From DSWT01 sp035415725 (GTDB lineage Bacteria > Chloroflexota > Anaerolineae > B4-G1 > SLSP01), in the NCBI GenBank assembly GCA_035415725.1, contig DAOOGN010000060.1, positions 1-26,762 of the forward strand: a stretch of 26,762 nt of DNA, given 5' to 3'. Below are positions 1 to 5,953 of this stretch, piece by piece (the first letter of the stretch is position 1; each line of letters starts with the position of its first letter). Below the pieces are notes generated by a model that saw only the letters and a program-made list of their open reading frames with translations, searched no databases and was not told the DNA's origin. A program made the translations under genes and the position numbers.

Positions 1-33
1 TTCTGCTTCAACTCGACGTCAGTCAAGTCAAGT

Positions 34-1908
34 TTACGTTGTCAAAAGTCCAATTAAGACCAACGGTAGGTAGACGAACCGATCGGTGGGCATGACGCGC
101 ACCGTGTCGGAAAGAACAGGCGTCACGCCCACCGTGTTGAGTGTGACGGTGTACCAGCGATAATTCTGCACATGCTCCGTCAGCACAAGCGAGCGCGTCG
201 TGCTGTAGGGGTCGGTGACGGTGTAGATGGCGGCCGTTTGGGTATAGTAGTCGATGCGCCAGGTGGCGGTGGGCGGCAGGGTCGTGTTGACCTCCCAGGT
301 CAGGCGGATGGCGCGGTCGGCCGGCGCGCCGTGCAGCGTCAACGCGGGGACAAACTCGTAGGCGCCGATGTCCCACGCCGCGCCCTGGGGCCGCGCGTGG
401 CCGGCCTGGTCGGTGGTGAAATAGGCCGACAGGTCGACGCCGGCCTCTACTGCCGGCGACCCGTCGGTCGGTTGGTAGGCCACGTCCAGCAGCGGGTCTG
501 GGTTGCCGGTGATGTGCGCCTGGCAGCCGGTGTTGGCCTTGAAGGTGTCATAGGACCACCAATTTCCTTTGAAGCCTGTGTAGGTGCCGCCTTGCTCGCC
601 GGCGCTGACAATGTTGTAGTCGATGGTCACATCGGCGCCGGCGCCGTAGGCCCCGGCCGTCCAGGTGCTTTCCGCGGGGCCAAAGCCCCAGGGCGACTTG
701 CCGACATCGCCGGTAGGGATGTTGTGCAGGATATTGTTCAAAACGTAGATATCTTTGACCGCAGGCAATGCACCGGCATCGTTGGCGAACGCCACGGTCA
801 GTGCGCCGAATGGCAAACCGATCAGCGTATTGTTGGCGATGATGGCATCAGAGATAGAGGTTACGTTCTTGCGGGTGGAAAATGTGATCCCTCTCAGGTA
901 GTCGGGGTCCTTGGCCGGGAAGGTGTGGTAGATCAGGTTGTTATAGATCCTGACACAACACTCCTGCACAGGGCTGTTGTCGTAGTACAGCTCATAGTAG
1001 ATATAAGCGTTCGCCACTTTTGTGGGGTGATACATATCGTAGAACACATTGTTGTAGATACGTCCGTGTCCACCCAGCAATTGGATTCCATCCGGGTGTC
1101 CCCTTCCTTTGCCGTCAATAAGGCCGTGCAGGACATTGTTATAAAAGTCGACCCCTGAACCACCCTCCAATCCATCGTCCGAAAGATTGTAAATCTCGTT
1201 GTGGTGGATCAGGAATTGGCCATATTGCTGTTCCGGCGCTCCTGAAGACAATGCCAATTGATCCTGCCAGTTGTCGTGGATTCTACAATGGCTGACTTCC
1301 AGGAAGGGGATCTCGGTGACCGTGCCGATGAGAGCATAGACGCCAGCGTCGGAGTAGGCGTTCTCGTCATTGCCGTTGTTGTCAATCTCCAGGTATGTCA
1401 CGAGGACGTGATGGGCATAATAGACATAGATGCCGGCGTCGCGGCATCCCGTCACCCGCAGCCGCTGCATGCCGGCATAGTTTCCGTCAATCGTGATATG
1501 GTTCCTGCCGACATAGATGCCCGTTCCGAAAGGCACCGTGTTGGAGTCGTTGGGATTCGAGATCGTCACCAGGCCGTTGTGCCCGGGGTCTTGGCCCACG
1601 CGGATGGTAATAGGCGCGCCGGCGGCGCCGTCAGCGCCGATCCTCAGCGGCTCCTGGTAGGTCTTGCCGTTGTTCCCGCCGCTGATGTAGATCGTGTCGC
1701 CCGGCTGCACACTGCTCCAGGCGATGTTGGCAAAGCTTGACCAGGCGTCCGTCCACGAGGTGCCGTTGTTGGCGCCCGTGGCGGCGTTGTCCACGTACCA
1801 AGCTGTTCCGGCAGCGCGCGCTGGCGGCGTTACTGCCAGAGAAGCACCGCTGACCCCGGTGACCAGCAGAGTGATCACGACGAACACTTTCCAAAACAAC
1901 TTGTTCAT
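34..1908 (-). CDS. Secreted right-handed parallel beta-helix protein
   Basis: The 624-aa product starts with an export signal (basic MNK, hydrophobic residues about 5-26, A-R-A-A cleavage region near 33). Residues about 95-440 carry the Asn/Gly-rich, strand-turn pattern of a right-handed beta-helix, with recurring I-Y-N-N and H-N-E-I steps as in pectate-lyase-like and carbohydrate-binding proteins. Around 490-520 the D..G..RP....DIGAYEF motif closes the helix, as in 'choice-of-anchor Q' proteins. A fibronectin-III-like sandwich follows (about 525-605), then a Y-L-P-L-V hydrophobic tail often seen at the C-terminus of exported Chloroflexota proteins. The ATG at 1908 has an AAGGAGA ribosome binding site. 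It probably acts at the cell surface on, or binding to, a polysaccharide, but no catalytic residues can be assigned. The fold is well supported; the substrate is unknown. Confidence 0.85.
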   Translation of the reverse strand: MNKLFWKVFVVITLLVTGVSGASLAVTPPARAAGTAWYVDNAATGANNGTSWTDAWSSFANIAWSSVQPGDTIYISGGNNGKTYQEPLRIGADGAAGAPITIRVGQDPGHNGLVTISNPNDSNTVPFGTGIYVGRNHITIDGNYAGMQRLRVTGCRDAGIYVYYAHHVLVTYLEIDNNGNDENAYSDAGVYALIGTVTEIPFLEVSHCRIHDNWQDQLALSSGAPEQQYGQFLIHHNEIYNLSDDGLEGGSGVDFYNNVLHGLIDGKGRGHPDGIQLLGGHGRIYNNVFYDMYHPTKVANAYIYYELYYDNSPVQECCVRIYNNLIYHTFPAKDPDYLRGITFSTRKNVTSISDAIIANNTLIGLPFGALTVAFANDAGALPAVKDIYVLNNILHNIPTGDVGKSPWGFGPAESTWTAGAYGAGADVTIDYNIVSAGEQGGTYTGFKGNWWSYDTFKANTGCQAHITGNPDPLLDVAYQPTDGSPAVEAGVDLSAYFTTDQAGHARPQGAAWDIGAYEFVPALTLHGAPADRAIRLTWEVNTTLPPTATWRIDYYTQTAAIYTVTDPYSTTRSLVLTEHVQNYRWYTVTLNTVGVTPVLSDTVRVMPTDRFVYLPLVLIGLLTT

Positions 1909-2207
1909 TTCCTATCTCCTTGTGATTTTGTGTTGTTTGTACCCCTTGTCGCCTTGTCAGATGCCGACTATCCGGCGGCGCGGGGAAGTTGTACCCCGTG
2001 TGCAGTGTGCAGACTTCGCTGTAATGTGGTAGAAAAGGCCACGATAGCACACACCGCCCCAGGACGGTTCCAGAGGGGGTTGACGAGGAGGAATCAAGAG
2101 GGTGACCGTGGCGAAGTAGTTGGCCTGCAAGTACTGCCTGTGCTTCCTGAATATCAGTTCACCTTTTAATAATTTCCACTTTGTTCAATTATACTATGTT
2201 TTGTGAA

Positions 2208-2327
2208 CAATACCTTCGCCAATTTGGAGTGACCTGAATTTTACCTCCACCTCTAGTGTTAAATGCGTAATTCAGCCACTAGATGCAGTGTGAAAAATCG
2301 CCATTTAGAATTTTGGCGAAGGTATTG
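2208..2327. mobile_element. MITE-like element, 15-bp terminal inverted repeats, GTGAA duplication
   Basis: Perfect 15-bp inverted repeats (CAATACCTTCGCCAA at 2208-2222 and its complement at 2313-2327) bound 120 bp. The pentamer GTGAA lies directly outside both ends (2203-2207 and 2328-2332), as expected for a target-site duplication. A second inverted pair, TCTAGTG/CACTAGA (2252-2258, 2277-2283), has the same centre as the outer repeats, so the element is one long imperfect palindrome. It is AT-richer than the genes around it and has no coding capacity. A non-autonomous transposon of the MITE type fits best; no related transposase is in the window. Confidence 0.7.
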
Positions 2328-2395
2328 GTGAAATCAACCACTTTAGCTCCCACGACACTGGGTAACGGCGCGCCGGCCCGCATCCCCGCTCCTGA

Positions 2396-2423
2396 TTGAC
2401 ATCCCTGAGGGTTGTGCTAAACT
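2396..2423 (+). promoter_or_regulatory. Sigma-70-type promoter of response regulator
   Basis: A consensus -35 TTGACA (2396-2401), a 16-bp spacer and a TAAACT -10 (2418-2423) preceded by TGC (extended -10) lie about 30 bp before the response-regulator start. Confidence 0.6.
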
Positions 2424-2454
2424 AAATCTGAGGTGGATGAGTGAGGAGGTGTGT

Positions 2455-2904
2455 ATGATGGGAGAACAAAATCAGCAGGCTGCCTTTCCCCATAACCAAA
2501 AGGAGACTGCTGGGGCGTCGGCGCCAGAAAAAATGAAGGTTGTTTGCATTGAAGATGAACCCGAAATGATCGAATTAATCCGGCTCATCCTGGGACGCAG
2601 AAACTTCGAGTTGATTGGCGCTGTGGGTGGGCGTGAAGGATTGGAGGCTGTACGCAAGATCAAACCCAAGTTGGTCCTGCTGGATTTGATGATGCCCGAT
2701 ATCGATGGTTGGGAAGTTTACCAGCGCATGAAAGCCGATGAGGAACTGAGCCATATTCCGGTGATTGTGGTCACAGCCAAGGCGCAGAGTATTGACAAAG
2801 TCCTCGGCCTGCACATTGCTAAAGTCGATGACTACATCACCAAACCATTCGGCCCTCAGGAACTTCTTGCCAGCGTCAACAAAGTCCTGGGCATGAAATT
2901 ATAA
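2455..2904 (+). CDS. Single-domain response regulator (CheY-like receiver)
   Basis: About 149 aa, made of a 26-residue polar tail followed by one receiver domain and no output domain. Conserved residues are visible: acidic pocket E-D-E (near 33-35), phospho-acceptor Asp in LLDLMMPDIDGW (near 77), Thr in VVTAKA (near 107) and Lys in ITKPFGP (near 130). The start is placed at ATG 2455 (or 2458) because AGGAGGT at 2444-2450 sits at the right distance; an upstream in-frame ATG at 2437 has a poorly spaced site. It has its own promoter and a terminator, so it is monocistronic. No histidine kinase is nearby, so its partner is unknown. It would act by phosphorylation-dependent protein contacts rather than by binding DNA itself. 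Confidence 0.93.
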   Translation: MMGEQNQQAAFPHNQKETAGASAPEKMKVVCIEDEPEMIELIRLILGRRNFELIGAVGGREGLEAVRKIKPKLVLLDLMMPDIDGWEVYQRMKADEELSHIPVIVVTAKAQSIDKVLGLHIAKVDDYITKPFGPQELLASVNKVLGMKL

Positions 2905-2977
2905 CCTTTCCCTGCTTCGATGTCACACGCCAGAAACTGTTTTGAGTGTGTTGGCGGAAAACCGACGGATGTTATAG

Positions 2978-3009
2978 AGCGCTAGGCTATCACCGGCCTG
3001 GCGCTTTTG
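2978..3009 (+). terminator. Intrinsic terminator after response regulator
   Basis: AGCGCTAGGC (2978-2987) pairs with GCCTGGCGCT (2996-3005) through ten base pairs including one G-U, with an 8-nt loop, and runs into TTTTGTT. It ends the response-regulator transcript and argues against cinA starts placed inside it. Confidence 0.7.
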
Positions 3010-3075
3010 TTCGTCGAGAAATTCATTATGACCTCTTCTGCCCTCAGGTGGATGAAAATTTCAGGGAGGCTTCAC

Positions 3076-3966
3076 GTGGACGAGACGGAAAAGCACGCGA
3101 TTGTTTCCAGGGTGCCCACTGCGGGCTTGCTGGCGATTGGCAATGAATTATTGAATGGCGCCGTCCGCGACATGAACCTCTTCACGTTGAGTCAACGCCT
3201 CACCCAAATGGGGTTCAGCGTTGAATATGCCGTCATGACCCGCGATCTCCCCGATAAGATCGCCGCTGCCTTGGGGTTCATCCTCGCGCACAAACCGGAT
3301 GTGGTGCTATGCAGCGGAGGACTTGGACCCACCGAAGACGACCTCACGCTGGCAGCGCTTGCTCAGGCCCTGCACTTGCCACTCGTGGTGAACGAAGCCG
3401 CCGTGGAACTCGTCGAAACGCACTACCGTCGTTTGCTGGAACAGCATTACCTCACCCATCATGGCCCGGAATTTGCGCGCCGGAAGATGGCGACACTGCC
3501 TGAGGGCGCTTTTCCCTTGCCCAACCCGGTGGGAACTGCGCCCGGCGTCAAACTGGATTACCAGGGGACGCTCATCTATGGACTTCCGGGAGTGCCGGCG
3601 GAACTGGAAGCAATTTTCGCCGCCACGATTGTGCCCGAACTGCTCCAGCGTTTCCCGCCGGCGGGGTGGGCCGAGTGTGCTCTGCTCGTTCACTGCGATG
3701 ATGAAGCCGAGGCCGCCATCCCCTTGCACGAGGTGGCGCGACGCCATCCCGATGTCTACCTCAAATCACTGGCGAAGCCTTTCCCCTCCGCCGGCGTCGA
3801 GGGACTGCGGGTGATCCTCACATCCCAGGCGACGACTGAAGCTGCGGCGCAAGCCGCAGTCGCCGCGGCCCTGGCCGATCTGCAACGTACTCTGGAAAAC
3901 GCCGGTCTCCGCGTAAGCCGCAGTGTAACTGCACCTTCGGCACACCCCGATAATGAAAAATGGTAA
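3076..3966 (+). CDS. cinA: CinA N-terminal-domain (molybdopterin-binding-like) protein
   Basis: 296 aa from the GTG at 3076, chosen because AGGGAGG (3063-3069) lies 6 nt upstream; in-frame TTG 3007 and ATG 3028/3052 have poor sites, and the first falls in the preceding terminator. The N-terminal half is a MoCF-biosynthesis fold with AIGNELL (about 20-26) and the diagnostic GGLGPTEDD loop (about 81-89), then the CinA-specific linker region. Family members of about 410 aa add a C-terminal nicotinamide-nucleotide amidase domain, which is absent here; stand-alone N-domains (COG1058) are known and have been linked to ADP-ribose pyrophosphatase activity. The stop codon coincides with the first bases of a dispersed repeat, so the C-terminal residues may have been reshaped by that insertion. 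The symbol refers to the family, not to proven competence function. Confidence 0.88.
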   Translation: MDETEKHAIVSRVPTAGLLAIGNELLNGAVRDMNLFTLSQRLTQMGFSVEYAVMTRDLPDKIAAALGFILAHKPDVVLCSGGLGPTEDDLTLAALAQALHLPLVVNEAAVELVETHYRRLLEQHYLTHHGPEFARRKMATLPEGAFPLPNPVGTAPGVKLDYQGTLIYGLPGVPAELEAIFAATIVPELLQRFPPAGWAECALLVHCDDEAEAAIPLHEVARRHPDVYLKSLAKPFPSAGVEGLRVILTSQATTEAAAQAAVAAALADLQRTLENAGLRVSRSVTAPSAHPDNEKW

Positions 3967-4130
3967 CTATTCAGCTAACCTTGCCAGGTTGTGAATGGGA
4001 CTTTGGGGATGGTGCATAATGGGTTGACACTTTCGGTCATTGGCGCTGACTCTCTCATCCCCCCGTCCCCCTTCTCCCCCGCAAGCAGGGAAGAAGGAGG
4101 CGAAAAAATGAGGGGATGGGCTTATAGAAA
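3964..4130 (+). repeat. Dispersed repeat, copy 1
   Basis: It begins TAACTATTCAGC and ends GCTTATAGAAA. It shares both ends, the GGGACTTTGGGGATGG block, the GGGTTGACACT block and a C-rich/G-rich hairpin core with 15025-15176. The hairpin core is also found inverted at 21871-21936. Its first TAA is the cinA stop codon. Confidence 0.8.
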
Positions 4131-4237
4131 CACGCCTATCTCGCCATCCAAGAGCGCCTGACATACCAAAATCTGCGCTAAATTGTTTTGCCAGGTTTGC
4201 TGGCCTGAATAGATACACAAAATGATCACAAGATTCC

Positions 4238-4271
4238 TTGACTAACGACTATCAGACTCTTTTCAAGGGAA
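4238..4271 (+). repeat. Leader repeat shared with thiI upstream region
   Basis: This 34-nt stretch matches the thiI leader (11127-11094, minus strand) at 30 of 34 positions. Both run from TTGACT through CGACTATC to AAGGGAA, which resembles a ribosome binding site. Here the following ATG (4278) opens only nine codons. It may be a relic 5' region or a mobile leader; nothing else is seen between 4131 and 4359. Confidence 0.65.
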
Positions 4272-4359
4272 TTCGTCATGAACTGGCGTTCACCAGCGGT
4301 GGAATGAAAACTTTTCACCACGAAGGGCACGCAGGACACAAAGAATTGGTGTTTTTCTC

Positions 4360-4391
4360 TGTGAACTCTGGGTGCTCTGGGGCTATTTTCA
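4360..4391 (+). repeat. Leader repeat (GTGAACTCTGGGTGCTCTGG type), copy 1
   Basis: A 32-bp sequence abutting the ribosome binding site of the adenosine-specific kinase. It is identical in reverse complement to 14313-14344, upstream of the rhomboid gene, and a shortened form lies at 9827-9843 upstream of the AmaP-like gene. Confidence 0.8.
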
Positions 4392-4404
4392 GAGGAGGTT
4401 AGCT

Positions 4405-4896
4405 ATGTCTTTGACACTCAAAGTCGTTCCGATTGAGAAGCCGGAGTCCCTGAACTTCATTCTGGGACAATCCCACTTCATTAAAACGGTGGAAGACTTG
4501 CACGAGGCGCTGGTCTCAACCGTGCCCGGCATCAAGTTTGGACTTGCTTTTTGTGAGGCGTCAGGCAAGTCGCTGGTGCGTTGGTCGGGCACGGATGAAG
4601 CGCTGATCGAACTGGCCCGCCAAAATGCGCTGGCGTTGAGCGCCGGGCATAGTTTCATCATCGTGCTAGGCGAAGGCTTCTACCCCGTCAACGTCCTGAA
4701 CACCGTCAAAATGGTGCCGGAGGTAGCGCGCATCTTCTGTGCGACGGCTAACCCCACCCAGGTCATCGTCGCCGAAACTGAGCAGGGGCGGGGCATCCTC
4801 GGCGTTATCGATGGGGAACTGACGAAAGGGATCGAGGGCGAGGAAGACATTGCCTGGCGCAAGAATTTCTTGCGGATGATCGGCTACAAACTGTAA
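4405..4896 (+). CDS. Adenosine-specific kinase (DUF355 family)
   Basis: 163 aa, matching the usual length of this small single-domain family (COG1839, Adenosine_kin). Recognisable blocks include KFGLAFCEASGK, the VLGEGFYPVNVLN segment, the IFCATANPTQVIV strand and the terminal RKNFLRMIGYKL. Members of the family have been described as phosphorylating adenosine, unrelated in sequence to PfkB-type kinases; activity here is by homology. The start is ATG 4405 after GAGGAGG (4392-4398). The stop is 28 nt before the toroid gene, so the two are probably co-transcribed. A dispersed leader repeat supplies the sequence just before the ribosome binding site. Confidence 0.88.
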   Translation: MSLTLKVVPIEKPESLNFILGQSHFIKTVEDLHEALVSTVPGIKFGLAFCEASGKSLVRWSGTDEALIELARQNALALSAGHSFIIVLGEGFYPVNVLNTVKMVPEVARIFCATANPTQVIVAETEQGRGILGVIDGELTKGIEGEEDIAWRKNFLRMIGYKL

Positions 4897-4924
4897 GGAC
4901 GCGAGCGCGCGTAGGTAGCCTTCC

Positions 4925-5857
4925 ATGCGCTGGTTGGATTTGCTCAAGCGGGATCCGGTGCCCTGGTTGTTGGACCCCGTCAATCCCTCTGTCCGCTTGT
5001 TGACGCTCCGTCATCTCTTCAAAAAGCCGGAGGCCAGCCTTGCTGAAGACCGCGCCCGGCTGCTGGCCTGGACGCCCATCACAACGCTGCGGGAACATTG
5101 GAACCCGGTCAATTTTTGGGGGCGTGAGGGAGACCCGTACTTCGGTGGGGCGATGGGTAATTTCGGCACGCTCTACCTTTTCAGCCAGATGGCCGTTCCA
5201 CTTTTCCCGGAAGTCTCGCCGGCGTGTGAGAATTTGCTGGACAGAGGGCGCAGCGACGACGGACGTTTTATGCTGGGAGGCGTCCCGACCTCGCCCTGGC
5301 TGTGCTATACCGGCATGGCGCTGCAGATCATGGAGCATTTCGGCTATGGAAACGATCTGCGCGCGCGCTCCGCGGGGCTGGCTCTGATCCAGACCGTCCT
5401 GCTGCACCCGGAACAGTTGAAGTGCTCGATTGCCAACGGAAGTTGCCACCACGGACTGGTCAAGGCGCTGGCCGGCCTGTTAAGTATGCCTGCCGAACAG
5501 CGCACGTCCGACGAAGAACAGGCCATGGCGGTGTTGGGCGAACATCTCATCAACTATCCCTATGACTTTGGGAGACACGATACGGAATGGCTGCAACCTG
5601 CCTTCCCCCGCTACTACCGCTCTGATCTGGTGGAACTGTGTCACGTCCTGGCGCAGACGCCTTCCCGCACTCATCCTCGTTTCCAGGCGTTACTCCGGCA
5701 GATGTTGATGTTGCAAGACGCGGAAGGGCGCTGGAACAAAAGCCGTCCAACGCCGCTCCTGTCCGAGGAGCGCATCCATCAGCCCAGCCGGTGGCTCACC
5801 TTTGAAGCTATTCACACCTTGACCCTGATCTACGGAGATGACATCTATGCGACCTGA
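4925..5857 (+). CDS. Prenyltransferase/terpenoid-cyclase-like alpha/alpha-toroid protein
   Basis: 310 aa built of helical repeats. Blocks such as PSVRLLTLRHLF, repeated 'DGRF/EGRWNK' turns, CYTGMALQIMEHFGYGNDLRARSA, the FPRYYRSDLVELCHVL helix and the closing PSRWLTFEAIHTL match a bacterial family annotated variously as prenyltransferase/squalene-oxidase-repeat or, misleadingly, 'nitrogen fixation protein NifH'. There is no P-loop and no iron-sulfur Cys pair, so it is not nitrogenase reductase. A Cys/His cluster (near residues 160-178, C-S-I-A-N-G-S-C-H-H) could bind a metal. It has no signal peptide or membrane segment. It follows the adenosine-specific kinase by 28 nt with only a weak ribosome binding site, suggesting coupling. 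The reaction is unknown. Confidence 0.75.
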   Translation: MRWLDLLKRDPVPWLLDPVNPSVRLLTLRHLFKKPEASLAEDRARLLAWTPITTLREHWNPVNFWGREGDPYFGGAMGNFGTLYLFSQMAVPLFPEVSPACENLLDRGRSDDGRFMLGGVPTSPWLCYTGMALQIMEHFGYGNDLRARSAGLALIQTVLLHPEQLKCSIANGSCHHGLVKALAGLLSMPAEQRTSDEEQAMAVLGEHLINYPYDFGRHDTEWLQPAFPRYYRSDLVELCHVLAQTPSRTHPRFQALLRQMLMLQDAEGRWNKSRPTPLLSEERIHQPSRWLTFEAIHTLTLIYGDDIYAT

Positions 5858-5953
5858 GGGGCAACTCAACGCCGGCGTTCATGATGCGGTCATCCCGGCT
5901 GCATGCTGCCTTTACGTGATACGGATTCCCTTTTTGCCGTTGAAGTTACGCCT

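Larger units (their letters stand above)
1909..2454. other. Gene-free divergent region between beta-helix gene and response regulator
   Basis: No convincing coding sequence is present; short open frames here lack ribosome binding sites and family resemblance. The region holds the MITE-like element at 2208-2327, a 7-bp inverted repeat (2181-2187 with 2204-2210) next to it, and the promoter of the response regulator. A TATAAT on the minus strand (2193-2188) has no matching -35 at normal spacing, so no promoter is called for the beta-helix gene. Confidence 0.6.

Noticed and set aside
2181..2210. Minus-strand TATAAT as promoter of the beta-helix gene
   Set aside because: No -35 box at 16-18 bp and about 280 bp from the start codon.
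3007..3075. Longer cinA start at TTG 3007 or ATG 3028/3052
   Set aside because: These starts have poorly placed ribosome binding sites or lie in the upstream terminator; GTG 3076 has AGGGAGG at 6 nt.
4278..4307. Nine-codon frame (ATG 4278) after a good ribosome binding site
   Set aside because: It may be a leader peptide, but there is no attenuator structure or amino-acid bias; more likely a by-product of the repeated leader.
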